A DNA stretch of 64,000 bases from contig NZ_CP108070.1 in NCBI RefSeq assembly GCF_036178845.1, forward strand, positions 11,160,001 through 11,224,000, written 5' to 3'. Of this stretch, positions 50,865 to 60,141 are shown in pieces. The notes below the pieces were generated by a model that was not told where the DNA came from, did no database searches, and saw only the letters and a list, made by a program, of their open reading frames with translations. The position numbers were made by a program, and so were the translations under genes. How positions within the stretch are numbered: position 1 is the first letter of the stretch; each line of letters starts with the position of its first letter. The stretch comes from Streptomyces sp. NBC_00271 (GTDB taxonomy: Bacteria; Actinomycetota; Actinomycetes; Streptomycetales; Streptomycetaceae).

Positions 50865-52415
50865 TCAACCCTGGGTCACTCCTGTGGCGGCCGCCTTCTT
50901 GGTCTTGGCGCGGGTCGGTGCGCCGAGTGCCCAGAAGATCACGCCCGTGACGATGAAGACGGCCAGCGGCACCGCCTCCGTCAGTAGATAGGTCCAGCGC
51001 TCGCTGTAGCTCCAGCCGTCCGGTCGGAAGTCCGAGCTGAACCAGTCGAAGGGCGCGCCCGGGACCAGCAACTGCACCGAGGCGAACAGGATCAGCAGCG
51101 TCAGCACGATCGTGATCGGCCAGGCAGCGGGAGCCCGGTAGGCACGCTCCACCTGCGGGTACTTGCGGCGGAGCACCGGCAGCGCTGGGAAGATGCCGAG
51201 GTAGCTGATGAGCGTCGTGGAGACGGCGAGCCCGAGCACGGCGCCGAAGAGCTTGCCCGCGTCACCACCGGTGAGCTGGTGGGCGAGGATCAGTACACCG
51301 GTGGAGAGCACTCCGCTGAGCAAGTTGACCCGTACCGGCGTGCCGAACCGTTCGGAGATTACACCCAGGCCGCGTGGCGCGGCGCCGTCGTACCCGGAGA
51401 CCGCCAGCGCACGGTCCGATCCCATGATCCAGGTGACGCCCGAGGAGAGCACGGTCAGGATGAACATCACTGCGGCCAGATCGCCCAGCACGGTCCCGGC
51501 CCCGCTGAGGGTGACCGTGCCGTCGGAGGCGACGTGGCCGCCGTAGACGGTGAAGACCTGGCGGATGGCGTCGAGGAAGCCGCCGAGACCGGTGATGGCC
51601 TTGACCGGGAGGACCAGCAGGATGCCGAGAATGGGCAGGCCGTACAGCAGCACGCCGAGCCCGGCGGCGCGGAAGATGCCGTAGGGGACGTCCTTCTGAG
51701 CGTCGGTCATCTCGTCGCCCGCGGTGTTGGGCAATTCGAAGCCGACGTAGTTGAACATGAGGACCGGGACCAGACCGACGAATCCGGCATACGTGGGGGA
51801 GAAGTCGCCGAGGCCGAAACCGTGCAGGCCGTGCTTGAAGGCGTAGATGACCACGGTGAGCGTGAACAGGCCGAGCAGCACGAAACGGGACCATGCCCCG
51901 GCGGTGGGAATCCACTTGCCGACATCGAAGGAGAGGATCGCCGCGAGCACGCCCACCCAGATGAATATCAGGGTGAAGACGTAGAAGGCGGGGGTGCTCA
52001 GATCCTTCCCGTCATTGAAGAAGGTGGTGAACGCGGCGACCGCCGAGACGGAGAGAGTGCCGCCGAGCCAGACCGGATTGGTCACCCAGTAGAGGAAGTT
52101 GTTGACCGCGCCGGCCAGCCGCCCGAAGGCCCGGCTGGTCCAGATGTACGGACCGCCCTCCTCGGCGAAGGCCGTGCCCAGCTCCGCGGTGAGCAGCGCC
52201 GACGGCACGAAGAAGACGACCGCCAGCACGATCAGCCAGGTGAACGCCTCCGCTCCGGAGGCGGCCACCGTACCGATGGTGTCGAGGCCGACGAGGGTGC
52301 AGACCAGGAAGAAAAGGATGTCGAAACGGCCGAAGTGTTTGCGGAGTTTGTTCCGCTCGGACTCCGCTGCGAGAGTGGTGGTATCCACATCGATTTCGGA
52401 CAGACCAGCGGACAC
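50865..52415 (-). CDS. APC-superfamily amino-acid permease
   Basis: 516 residues from GTG 52415 with AGGAGG five bases upstream; the frame extends further 5' but lacks a start as good. About 12 membrane helices. The first is FDILFFLVCTLVGLDTIGTV with a glycine-rich consensus, followed by AELGTAFAEEGGPYIWTSRA, VGFELPNTAGDEMTD and YRAPAAWPITIVLTLLILFA. The layout matches glutamate/GABA-antiporter-like APC transporters. The substrate is an amino acid or amine, not determined. No metabolic partner gene is adjacent. Confidence 0.92.
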   Translation of the reverse strand: MSAGLSEIDVDTTTLAAESERNKLRKHFGRFDILFFLVCTLVGLDTIGTVAASGAEAFTWLIVLAVVFFVPSALLTAELGTAFAEEGGPYIWTSRAFGRLAGAVNNFLYWVTNPVWLGGTLSVSAVAAFTTFFNDGKDLSTPAFYVFTLIFIWVGVLAAILSFDVGKWIPTAGAWSRFVLLGLFTLTVVIYAFKHGLHGFGLGDFSPTYAGFVGLVPVLMFNYVGFELPNTAGDEMTDAQKDVPYGIFRAAGLGVLLYGLPILGILLVLPVKAITGLGGFLDAIRQVFTVYGGHVASDGTVTLSGAGTVLGDLAAVMFILTVLSSGVTWIMGSDRALAVSGYDGAAPRGLGVISERFGTPVRVNLLSGVLSTGVLILAHQLTGGDAGKLFGAVLGLAVSTTLISYLGIFPALPVLRRKYPQVERAYRAPAAWPITIVLTLLILFASVQLLVPGAPFDWFSSDFRPDGWSYSERWTYLLTEAVPLAVFIVTGVIFWALGAPTRAKTKKAAATGVTQG

Positions 52416-52896
52416 CCGGGCCTCCTGCTGATAAGCGTCGTTATGTTCGGCACATGGTGTGTCAGTGATCCGACGGGCGACAAGGGTTGAATCCCATTCT
52501 TGACCAAATCCCAAGTTCGGTGCACCGCCGGAAACACCGTCGAAATGGACTCGGTACGTTGCGGGGAAAGTCAGTGACGGTGTGGAGCGACCGCCCGAAT
52601 CGTTCCAACGACGTCCGAGTGCGAACCCGGCGGCTGCCGGCTCCACGCGGATGCCGTCCAGGCGGAATTGCGCGGAGATCTCGGTGCGCAGCGCCTCGAC
52701 CGAGGCGAAGTCGACAGTCGGATCGGGCGCGCGGTTTTGGGCTTTTGGGACGGAAGGGGCGCGCGGATGCGTTTCGACCCACTCTTGCTGACGGCCCCAG
52801 GGCGCGACGTCATCGGCTCGTCCGCCGACACCGGTTCGGTGACGCCGAAGCGGCGGTGTGCTGCGAATGCCGTCACTGTTCTGTGCGAACACCGGC

Positions 52897-52952
52897 CACG
52901 AGGTGACGCCTCCGTCCACGAGGCGACGCCTCCGTCGCCGCTGCGGCGACGA
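52897..52952. repeat. 20-bp tandem repeat and adjoining hairpin
   Basis: cacgaggtgacgcctccgtc (52897-52916) is followed directly by the same unit with one change (52917-52936). The end of the second unit runs into a perfect 8-bp hairpin, CGTCGCCG / CGGCGACG around CTG. Confidence 0.8.
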
Positions 52953-52956
52953 AGGC

Positions 52957-53105
52957 GTGATCGACGTCCTGCTCAACAGCGCCGGCGTGCACGGTCCGCA
53001 CGGCGATCCCAGTGACCCCGCCTGACCGGCCCGGACGCTCTCGGCGACTTCGATGTCAACTTCTTCGGTGGGGTCCGGACGGCCGAGACCATCGAGACGT
53101 CGGCG
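52957..53105 (+). pseudogene. SDR N-terminal-half fragment
   Basis: GVIDVLLNSAGVHGPHGD (an NNAG-like motif with Ser) in one frame and then GPDALGDFDVNFFGGVRTAE in another match the middle of an SDR. There is at least one frameshift, and both ends are missing. It lies next to the intact SDR on the other strand. Confidence 0.55.
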
Positions 53106-53124
53106 GCACCATCCGTGCCCCCCT

Positions 53125-53970
53125 TCAGGCGGTGGTGTCGTCGTATGCCAGGTTGCCGCCCAGTTCGCGGGATGCCTGGGCCTGGGCGAGGAGTTCCCTG
53201 GCCTTGGCCTCGACGCCTTCGATGGCGTCCGCGCCGGCGACGAAACGCAGCAGCGGCTTGTCCTGGTCGGCGATGGCGAGCAGGGCGCGGGCGAGCTTGG
53301 CGGGGTCGCCGGTCTGCCGACCGTTCATGTTCTTCCAGGCCGCGACGGTGGCGATGGTGCGCTCGGCATAATCGTCGATGGTCGGCTCGGGCCATGTGGT
53401 GGAGGCGTCCACGAGCAGCTCGGTACGGAAGAAGCCGGGCTCCACCACCGTGGTGCGGATGCCGTAGGGCTCGACGTCGTAGCGCAGCGACTCCATCCAG
53501 CCCTCTACGCCGAACTTGGAGGCGGCATACGCGACGCAGAACTCCTGGCCGATGAGACCGGCGGAGGAGGAGAGCGTGATGATGTGGCCGGCGCGCTGCT
53601 TCCGCAGAACGGGCAGGACGGCGCGGGTGACGTTCATCGGGCCGAAGAGATTGGTCTCGATCTGTCGGCGCATCTGCGCGGGCGTGATCTCCTCGAAGTA
53701 GCCGGCGAAGAAATTGCCGGCGTTGTTGACCAGGACGTCTATGCGGCCGAAGCGGTCGACGGTGGCCTGGGCGGCGGCCTCGGCGTCCTCCAGGCTGGTG
53801 ACGTCCAGCTTGGTGACCAGCAGGTTGTCCTGCGGTCCGCCCAAGCTCTTCTCGACTTCTTCGGGGCGGCGGCCGGTGGCGACGACCTGGTGGCCGGCGG
53901 CGAGGGCTTCGCGAACGATGTCCGTGCCCAGACCGCGTCCGGCGCCGGTAACGAGAATGACCTTGCTCAT
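53125..53970 (-). CDS. SDR-family oxidoreductase
   Basis: 281 residues from ATG 53970 with AAGGA eight bases upstream. Motifs: VILVTGAGRGLGTDIVREAL, VLVNNAGNFFAGYFEE, Ser in TLSSSAGLIG, YAASK and PGFFRTELL. This is the longer classical SDR type (about 280 residues) usual for ketoreductases next to XRE regulators in Streptomyces. The upstream region has a 7-bp hairpin and 23-bp tandem repeats. The adjacent SDR (54146-54898) is broken, so this may be the only active one. Confidence 0.92.
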   Translation of the reverse strand: MSKVILVTGAGRGLGTDIVREALAAGHQVVATGRRPEEVEKSLGGPQDNLLVTKLDVTSLEDAEAAAQATVDRFGRIDVLVNNAGNFFAGYFEEITPAQMRRQIETNLFGPMNVTRAVLPVLRKQRAGHIITLSSSAGLIGQEFCVAYAASKFGVEGWMESLRYDVEPYGIRTTVVEPGFFRTELLVDASTTWPEPTIDDYAERTIATVAAWKNMNGRQTGDPAKLARALLAIADQDKPLLRFVAGADAIEGVEAKARELLAQAQASRELGGNLAYDDTTA

Positions 53971-53985
53971 GAGGGGTTCCTTTCA

Positions 53986-54060
53986 GGTGCCGGGGTGCGG
54001 CACCCGGTGTCGTGCGGTGATGACGTGTGGTGTCGTGCGGTGATGACGCGTGGTGTCCGT
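53986..54060. promoter_or_regulatory. Hairpin and 23-bp tandem repeat upstream of SDR
   Basis: GGTGCCG (53986-53992) and CGGCACC (53998-54004) flank a 5-nt loop. Directly after, a 23-bp unit beginning ggtgtcgtgcggtgatgacg occurs at 54006-54028 and 54029-54051 (one T/C change) with a partial third copy. Possible operator array for the SDR. Confidence 0.55.
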
Positions 54061-54145
54061 GCCAGCGGTCGGCCGGACGGTGGATGGTGGATGGTGGGTG
54101 TGTGGGGGAGGGGGGGCAGTGGAGGGGCGACGCGGCCGTACGCGG

Positions 54146-54898
54146 TCAGGCTTGGTCGGTGGGCATGATCCACAGTTCGCCGATGGAGGCGTGGCGAGGC
54201 CGGGTGACCATGTAGGCGATGTCGTCGGGGGTGAGGACCTCGGTCGCCTCGTAGAAGGGGGTGATCATCGCGCCCTGGATCTCGGGCTTGTTGTGCGAGC
54301 CCAGTTCGGTGTCCACGCCGCCCGGCTCCAGGACGCCGACGCGGACGTGCCGCTGGGTGACCTCCTGGCGCAGGGACTCGGTGAAGCCGTTCACGCCGAA
54401 CTTGGTGAGGTTGTAGACGCCGTAGCCGTTCCAGGCGACGCGGCCGGCGATCGAGCTGATGTTGACGATGTCGGCGACCTTGCGGGGGCCATCCTCGGCG
54501 GCCTTGAGCAGGTGTGGGAGGGCGGCGTGGGTGGTGTGGAGCAGGCCCTGGACGTTGACGGCGAGCATGCGCTCTCACTCGTCGACGTCCGCACCGACCA
54601 CGGGCCCCAGGAGCATCAGGCCGGCGTTGTTGACCAGGATGTCGAGGCGTCCGAAGTGCTCGACAGCCTGTTGTACGGCCGCCTCGGCCTGGGTGCGGTC
54701 GGTGATGTCGGCTTCCACCACCAGGGCGGTGCCGCCCGCCTCCTCGATCCCGGCGGCGAGGTCGTTCAGAAGACCTTTGCGGCGAGCCACCAGGGCGACG
54801 GAGGCGCCGTCCTCGGCCAGTCGGCGGGCGGTGGCCGCGCCGATGCCGCTGCTCGCGCCGGTGACGAGCGCGACGGTGCCGGTCAGGGTGGATGGCAT
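54146..54898 (-). pseudogene. SDR-family oxidoreductase with Trp-to-stop TGA
   Basis: One frame of 251 codons from ATG 54898 (AGGA upstream) to 54146, broken only by a TGA at 54577-54575. The context reads GADVDE-stop-ERMLAVNVQG, where SDRs almost always have Trp (DxWERMxxVN), so TGG to TGA is the likely change. All other motifs are intact: VTGASSGIG, VNNAGLMLLG, NISSIAG, YNLTK. The 5' product (107 residues) lacks the active site. Real nonsense mutation or sequence error. Confidence 0.88.
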
Positions 54899-55080
54899 GG
54901 GGGTGTCCTGTTCTCTTTCTTTGGTTCTCTGGATGTGCGGTGCGAGGTGCTGGGTCGGTGGGGGGGCGGACTCGTCCGTGCCGAGGGGCGAGGCGAGCGC
55001 CGGTCACCGCATGGGCGTGGCGCCGGGCGCGGCGGGGAGGGGGAGCGGGCGCAGGGGATGCCGGGTGAAGCGGGGCGTTG
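54899..55080. other. Intergenic region upstream of the broken SDR
   Basis: G-rich 182-bp gap between the ester cyclase stop and the SDR start, with no gene. The SDR ribosome site AGGACACCCCC is visible; no promoter element is clear. Confidence 0.35.
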
Positions 55081-55659
55081 CTATGCGGCCGGTATGGCGC
55101 CCATCTGCTGGAGGACGCTCAGCATGTCGAGCTGGGCGCGCTCCTCGACGATCTTGCCGCGGGCCAGACGGTAGAACGCCATGCTCTCCGCGCGAATGGC
55201 CCTGCCCGTAGCCTCGACGCCGGCGAACGGTCCCTTGTGGGTGCCCGTCATGATGTAACGGATGGCCACGATGTCGCCCTCGGCGCGCATGTCCTCCACC
55301 GTCCACTTGAGGTCGGGGAATGCCTTCATGTTCGCGGCGACGACGCCGAGATAAGTGTCCCGACCCTGCTGCGTCCGGCCGCCGAAGTGCATGACGATGT
55401 CCGGGCTGATGAACTTCCTCGCCAGTGCCGGGTTACCGGTGGGCAGGAACTCACCGGTGAAGCGCTCCATGATGCGGTTGTTCACTCGGGCGGTCCCGTG
55501 GTTCCACGAGAACGATTCCGCGGCGGCGCGCGACGTCGACCCGGAGTCGGTGGTGCCGTCCGCCGTGCCGGCCGCGTCCGCGGCTCCCGCTCCGAAGGCC
55601 GAGAGGGTGAGCGCTGTCAGCGTCGTGAGTACGACGGCCGGCTTGGTGTGTCGACGCAT
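55081..55659 (-). CDS. Secreted SnoaL-like ester cyclase
   Basis: 192 residues from ATG 55659 with AAGGA six bases upstream. A Sec signal peptide (MRRHTKPAVVLTTLTALTLS, then AGAADA) precedes a SnoaL-like cone-fold domain: NNRIMERFTGEFLPTGNPAL, DIVMHFGGRTQQGRDTYLGV, FPDLKWTVEDMRAEGDIVAI and RYIMTGTHKG. SnoaL-family members close polyketide rings, but most such stand-alone proteins are of unknown function, and export is unusual. It is divergent from the XRE regulator. Confidence 0.88.
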   Translation of the reverse strand: MRRHTKPAVVLTTLTALTLSAFGAGAADAAGTADGTTDSGSTSRAAAESFSWNHGTARVNNRIMERFTGEFLPTGNPALARKFISPDIVMHFGGRTQQGRDTYLGVVAANMKAFPDLKWTVEDMRAEGDIVAIRYIMTGTHKGPFAGVEATGRAIRAESMAFYRLARGKIVEERAQLDMLSVLQQMGAIPAA

Positions 55660-55841
55660 TGTTCGTCCTTGTGATTCTGTTCCGGAGGATCGTGTTGCTG
55701 TTGCGGAGAATCGCGGCGCGGACGGCTCCGCAGAGAGGCCGGCGACGGGCGGCAGATGTGCCGCCGCATCCGGCGATTCACACCACCGTGGGCGGTGCAC
55801 CATCTACGGAATCGGTTGTCACGGGACGGCGGGAGACCCTG

Positions 55842-55863
55842 CTGAGAGGGGGTACTGAGAGGG
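55842..55863 (+). promoter_or_regulatory. Direct repeat upstream of XRE gene
   Basis: CTGAGAGGG occurs at 55842-55850 and 55855-55863, 13 bp apart, about 40 bp before the XRE start in the divergent gap. Possible autoregulatory site. Confidence 0.4.
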
Positions 55864-55901
55864 ACCCCCAGCCATGCGGAAGCGCTCGTAGAGTGGAGCC
55901 C

Positions 55902-56867
55902 ATGGCAGGCAGAAACGTCCCTTACGACACCAACCGCGATATCCGCGGTGATTTCCGCGCGGAGATCCGGGAATTCCTGGGCACGCGACGGGCCAGGGTC
56001 ACCCCGGAGCAGGTCGGACTGCCCGTGTACGGAGACCGCCGACGGGTCACCGGGCTGCGCCGCGAGGAGGTCGCCCTCCTCGCGGGCATCTCGAGCGAGT
56101 ACTACACGCGCCTGGAGCGCGGCAACGCCACCGGCGTCTCCGAGAGCGTCATCGACGGCATCGCGCGAGTGCTGCAGCTCGACGAGGCCGAGCGAACCCA
56201 CCTGCTCGACCTCCTGCGCGGCGCCAACACGACCCGTCCGCCGCGCCGCCGCCCGGCCCAGCAGCGCGTCCGTCCCACGGTGCAGCGTGTCCTCGACTCG
56301 ATGCTCGGCACGCCCGCGTTCGTACTCAGCGGACGCCTGGACATCCTGGCCGCCAACCATCTCGGGCGCGCGCTGTTCTCGCCGGTCTACGCCGACCCGG
56401 TGCGGCCGCCCAACAACGCCAGGTTCGTCTTCCTCGACCCCGGCGCGACCGAGTTCTTCCGCGACTGGGAAAAGGTCGCAGGTGACACGGTCGCCATGCT
56501 GCGCGCCGAGGTGGGCCGCGATCCCTACGACCGGCGACTGTCGGACCTGATCGGGGAGCTGTCCACCCGCAGTGAGGAGTTCCGTCGCCGCTGGGCCGCC
56601 CACAACGTCCGGATCCATACCTCGGGCATGAAGCTCCTCCATCACCCGGTCGTGGGGGACCTCGACCTGCCCTTCGAGGCCTTCCCACTGGGGGCCGACG
56701 CCGGCCAGAGCCTTCTCACGTACACCGCCGAGCCCGGGTCACCTTCGCAAGAGGCCCTGAACCTGTTGGCCAGTTGGGCCGCGGCCGACGACGACATCGA
56801 GCGGTCCGCACCGACCAACGACTCCGAGCCGACCGAGACACCCGAGTCGGCCGAGACCCCCGACTGA
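55902..56867 (+). CDS. XRE-family regulator with MmyB-like domain
   Basis: 321 residues from ATG 55902. The N-terminal HTH (VTPEQVGLPVYGDRRRVTGL, REEVALLAGISSEYYTRLER, SESVIDGIARVLQLDEAERT) is followed by the MmyB-like ligand-binding domain (GTPAFVLSGRLDILAANHLG, ALFSPVYADPVRPPNNARFV), and a Thr/Glu-rich tail. In Streptomyces this type commonly controls adjacent SDR genes and may bind fatty-acid-like ligands. Probably regulates the SDR/SDR/ester cyclase cluster. Confidence 0.92.
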   Translation: MAGRNVPYDTNRDIRGDFRAEIREFLGTRRARVTPEQVGLPVYGDRRRVTGLRREEVALLAGISSEYYTRLERGNATGVSESVIDGIARVLQLDEAERTHLLDLLRGANTTRPPRRRPAQQRVRPTVQRVLDSMLGTPAFVLSGRLDILAANHLGRALFSPVYADPVRPPNNARFVFLDPGATEFFRDWEKVAGDTVAMLRAEVGRDPYDRRLSDLIGELSTRSEEFRRRWAAHNVRIHTSGMKLLHHPVVGDLDLPFEAFPLGADAGQSLLTYTAEPGSPSQEALNLLASWAAADDDIERSAPTNDSEPTETPESAETPD

Positions 56868-56893
56868 TCGACGGGCCGGGCGTGTCGGTCGCG

Positions 56894-57170
56894 GGAGCCG
56901 TCAACGCAACGCCCTTGGCGACTTCCTGCGCGCCGACCGTTCCCGCCTGGAACCGTCCGAGGTCGGGTTGCCCGACGTCGGGGCGGTACCCGCCGTGTGA
57001 AGGGCCTGTGCCGGGAAGAGGTCGCCGTCCTGGCGGGCGTGAGCGCCGACCGCTACGTCCGCCTGGAACAGAGCCGCGAAACCAACCCCTCACCCCAGGT
57101 CGTCGACGCCCTTGGCAGGGCACTGCACGTGGGCGCAGGCAGGCGGCTTCCGCGACCAAGTCACCCCGAT
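56894..57170 (+). pseudogene. Second XRE-MmyB regulator, frameshifted fragment
   Basis: Immediately after the intact XRE gene: ALGDFLRADRSRLEPSEVGL PDVG in one frame, then KGLCREEVAVLAGVSADRYV RLEQ and SPQVVDALGRALHV in the next, the same HTH block as in the upstream gene. There is a frameshift near 56985, and the ligand domain is missing. It may be a related gene arrested by deletion. It diverges enough from the first copy not to be a recent duplicate. Confidence 0.75.
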
Positions 57171-57450
57171 CTGCTGCGGCTGCTCGAATCTGGTCCCACC
57201 CCGCGACGCGCAGGGCTTCCAGCGGCCCGGCGGCATCACTTCCGCGTTCGCTCAGCTCTTCGGTCAGCAGTGCGAGGCGGTCGGTGCGCCGGGCCCTACG
57301 AGGGGGAGCCGGTAAGGCAAAAGTGGGCGGCGACAATGGTGGCCAGTCGAAGCAGGTCGGGTGTGTGCCGGCGCCTTCGGATACTCCCGCAGGCGACAGT
57401 TCTGGCCACGGGGCCGAGCCAAGTGCTGCGGGCGAAGCCGAGAGCGACCG
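57171..57450. other. Region without a recognised gene
   Basis: Short frames on both strands with no motif. It is the 3' decay zone of the XRE fragment, up to the sigma factor stop. Confidence 0.35.
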
Positions 57451-58608
57451 TCAGCGACACCCGCGGGCGTTGAGCCGGGCGGCCTGGCGTGTCAGGTGGT
57501 CGCGTTCGGCGAGGTTGGGTGCCTTTTGGGCCGCCTCGGTGTACAGCTGTGCCGCCGTGGTCAGGTCGCCGTCGCGCTCGTGGAGGTAGGCCGCCACCGC
57601 GGTGTGGCGGGGCAGTGCGTCGTCCAGTGCCGCGAGCGCGGCCAGGCCGGCGCGCGGTCCGTCGGCCTCGCCGACGGCCACTGCGCGGTTGAGCCGGACT
57701 ACCGGGCTGTCGGTCAGGCGCGCGAGCTCGTCGTACCACTCGACGATCTGTACCCAGTCAGTCTCTTGGGCGGTGCGCGCGTCGGCGTGGAGTGCCGCGA
57801 TGGCGGCCTGGGCTTGGAACTCGCCCAGCCGGTCGCGGGCGAGGGCCGCCTGCAGGATCTCGACGCCCTCGGCGATCGACTCGGTGTCCCACCGGACGCG
57901 GTCCTGCTCGGCGAGCGGCACCAGGCTGCCGTCGGGCGCGGTCCGGGCGGCGCGCCGGGCGTGGTGGAGCAGCATGAGGGCGAGCAGCCCCGCCACCTCG
58001 GGGTGGTCGATCGCGGCCGCGAGCTGCCGGGTGAGCCGGATGGCTTCGGCGGCGAGGTCGACGTCGCCGGAGTAGCCCTCGTTGAAGACCAAGTAGAGGA
58101 CGCGCAGCACGGTGGCGACGTCGCCGGGCTGGTCGAACCGCAGGCCGGAGACAGTGCGCTTGGCCCGGCTGATGCGCTGCGCCATGGTCGCCTCGGGCAC
58201 AAGGTAGGCCTGGGCGATCTGGCGGGTGGTCAGCCCGCCGACGGCTCGCAGCGTGAGCGCGACCGCGGACGACGGCGTCAGCGATGGGTGGGCGCACAGG
58301 AAGTAGAGCTGGAGCGTGTCGTCCACCGCGGGCGTGGGCCCGGGCGCCGGCTCCTCGTCGACGCGGTCCTCGCGCCGACGGCGGGCGGCGTCCGCCCGGG
58401 TCGCGTCGAGGAACCGGCGCCAGGCCACGGTGACCAGCCAGCCCTTCGGGTCCCGTGGCGGGTCGGTCGGCCAGACGCGGACCGCCTCGACCAGCGCGTC
58501 CTGTACGGCGTCCTCGGCCGCCGCGAAGTCGGCTCCGCGGCGGACGAGGATGCCGAGCACGCTCGGCGTGAGGCTCCGGAGGAGGACCTCGTTCACGTCG
58601 GCGATCAT
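57451..58608 (-). CDS. ECF42-type sigma factor with C-terminal TPR-like extension
   Basis: 385 residues from ATG 58608, overlapping the YCII gene stop by 4 nt (ATGA). Region 2 (GADFAAAEDAVQDALVEAVR, GWLVTVAWRRFLDATR) and region 4 (LTTRQIAQAYLVPEATMAQR) are followed by a long helical extension (LLALMLLHHARRAARTAPDG, GEADGPRAGLAALAALDDAL), as in ECF42 sigma factors (DUF6596). No anti-sigma gene is adjacent; the extension is thought to control activity in this group. The DGPF partner upstream is diagnostic. Confidence 0.92.
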   Translation of the reverse strand: MIADVNEVLLRSLTPSVLGILVRRGADFAAAEDAVQDALVEAVRVWPTDPPRDPKGWLVTVAWRRFLDATRADAARRRREDRVDEEPAPGPTPAVDDTLQLYFLCAHPSLTPSSAVALTLRAVGGLTTRQIAQAYLVPEATMAQRISRAKRTVSGLRFDQPGDVATVLRVLYLVFNEGYSGDVDLAAEAIRLTRQLAAAIDHPEVAGLLALMLLHHARRAARTAPDGSLVPLAEQDRVRWDTESIAEGVEILQAALARDRLGEFQAQAAIAALHADARTAQETDWVQIVEWYDELARLTDSPVVRLNRAVAVGEADGPRAGLAALAALDDALPRHTAVAAYLHERDGDLTTAAQLYTEAAQKAPNLAERDHLTRQAARLNARGCR

Positions 58609-59012
58609 TCCGTGATGGTGGGATGCACGCCCAGGAACGGACGCAGTTCCAGCCACTCGTGGATCGGCTTCCCGTCCGCCCCAGGGGCGGCCGACAGTTC
58701 CCCGGCCAGCTCGACGGCGCGCTCGTAGCTGTCGACGTCGATCACCATCCAGCCGGCGATGAGGTCCTTGGTCTCGGCGAACGGGCCGTCGGTGACCGGC
58801 GTGCGCCCCTCGCCGTCGTACCGGACCCACGTCCCCTCGGGCGCGAGCGCCTGACCGTCGATGAACTCGCCGGTCTTCTCGAGCCGGGCCGCGAAGTCGT
58901 TCATGTACTGCACGTGCGCCGAGATCTCCTCCGGCGTCCACTGGTCCATCGGAACGTCGTTGACCGCCGCCGGGGCGCCGCGGTAGTGCTTGAGCAGCAA
59001 GTACTTGGCCAT
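58605..59012 (-). CDS. YCII-related DGPF protein
   Basis: 135 residues from ATG 59012 with GAGGAG eight bases upstream. YCII fold with WVRYDGEGRTPVTDGPFAET, which contains the DGPF motif. Such proteins are encoded next to ECF42 sigma factors, as here, with a 4-nt overlap. The biochemical role is unknown; they are typical targets or partners of the sigma. Confidence 0.92.
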   Translation of the reverse strand: MAKYLLLKHYRGAPAAVNDVPMDQWTPEEISAHVQYMNDFAARLEKTGEFIDGQALAPEGTWVRYDGEGRTPVTDGPFAETKDLIAGWMVIDVDSYERAVELAGELSAAPGADGKPIHEWLELRPFLGVHPTITE

Positions 59013-59199
59013 CGTGCTTCTCCTCGATGCTGGTGCGACCCATTGTGGTCGCGTTCACTGCAGGGACGGAGCCAGTCACGGGTTCTCGACATCGCCGCCC
59101 GATTCTTTTTTGGCTCTCGTAGATGAGCCTGGGGTGGATGCGCCTGGGGGAGCCGCCTCGCGATGTCCGGGGCCATCGCGACGGTTCGCCGAACGGGGC

Positions 59200-59694
59200 T
59201 GGTGTCCTGTCTCACAGATTCGTCGGCAGTAGACGGCGGCCTTGTCGAGGATGGCGTCGGCGGTTTTCGTCCAGACGAACGGTCGTGGATGGTCGTTTCA
59301 GTCGGCGAGGCAGGCCCGGATGTCGCGTTCGAGGGTCTGGACCGAGCGGCGGACGCCGCGGCGGAGCCTTTTCTGACCTTGCCGGTCGCGGTGTCCAGGG
59401 CTGCGAAGAGGGTCGTGGTGCCCGCGCGCACGTAGTCGTGGCTGCGGCGCTCACGCGCCTCGCTGCGGCCATCGACCTCGTCGACCAGTCAGTGGCGTCC
59501 TTCGGGGTCTCCTCCAGCGTTTTCACGATGACCCGTACGACGTCGGCGTCGGTGATCTTTCGTGGGACACCGGGCCGTGGCTCGTCGCACAGGCCGTCGA
59601 GCCGATGCTCCAGGAAGCGCCGGCGCCAGAGACGAACGGTGTCCATGGTGATGCCCAGCCGCCGGGCGACCTCCGCAATCGCGTGCCCGTCCGC
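59200..59694 (-). mobile_element. IS630-family transposase remnant
   Basis: Minus-strand blocks in order: ADGHAIAEVARRLGIT, MDTVRLWRRRFLEHRLDGLC DEPRPG, ITDADVVRVIVKTLEETPKD, then (frame change) YVRAGTTTLFAALDTATGKV and (frame change) QTLERDIRACLAD-stop-NDHPRPFVWTKTADAIL. This is an IS630-type transposase with large internal loss, at least two frameshifts and a Trp-to-TGA (DWND in relatives). The 5' end is cut at about 59700. Confidence 0.8.
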
Positions 59695-59704
59695 AGGCGC
59701 GCCG

Positions 59705-59875
59705 GTACTGGCCGACGTGCTGGATCAGACAGAACAGCGCGAGAACCTCGCGGAGGCAATCGTCGACTTCTGGAAAGACGCCGACGCGAGAGATCCCGCA
59801 CTGGCTCTGTGCGGTCCATCGACCTGGACGATGGGCTCGTTCTCGGCCGCGAGCTGGAAGGGCCGTCGCGGTTGA
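59705..59875 (+). pseudogene. Unassigned C-terminal coding fragment
   Basis: The plus frame LADVLDQTEQRENLAEAIVD FWKDADARDPALAL has good codon bias and no start; its 5' end is interrupted by the IS630 remnant. No family recognised. It continues to a stop at 59875. Confidence 0.35.
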
Positions 59876-60141
59876 CGCAGCGGAGATTGCCGGCGGACAG
59901 TCGTGTGCGCGCCCACTGACGGGGCGAGCACGATTGCGCTCTCGCTGAGCTCAACTGATTCTGGAGAGCCTCGGGACGTCGGCGGGTCGGCGGGTCGAGG
60001 GGACAAGTACGTACGGTGCTCAGGCTCGGAACTCGAAGCGCTCAGCGGCGCCAGGCATGCCACCAGCCGAGGATTGGCCCTCGCTCCGGAACGGCGGCCT
60101 AGCGAAACTGGAGATCTGTTGCCGTGCTTGAAGGAGTTGTG

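Larger units (their letters stand above)
52416..53124. other. Remnant-rich intergenic region
   Basis: Contains a codon-biased minus-strand fragment (52605-52721, VDFASVEALRTEISAQFRLD then GIRVEPAAAGFALGRRW) in the frame upstream of the permease. It also holds the 20-bp tandem repeat, a hairpin and the SDR fragment listed separately. No intact gene. Confidence 0.45.
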
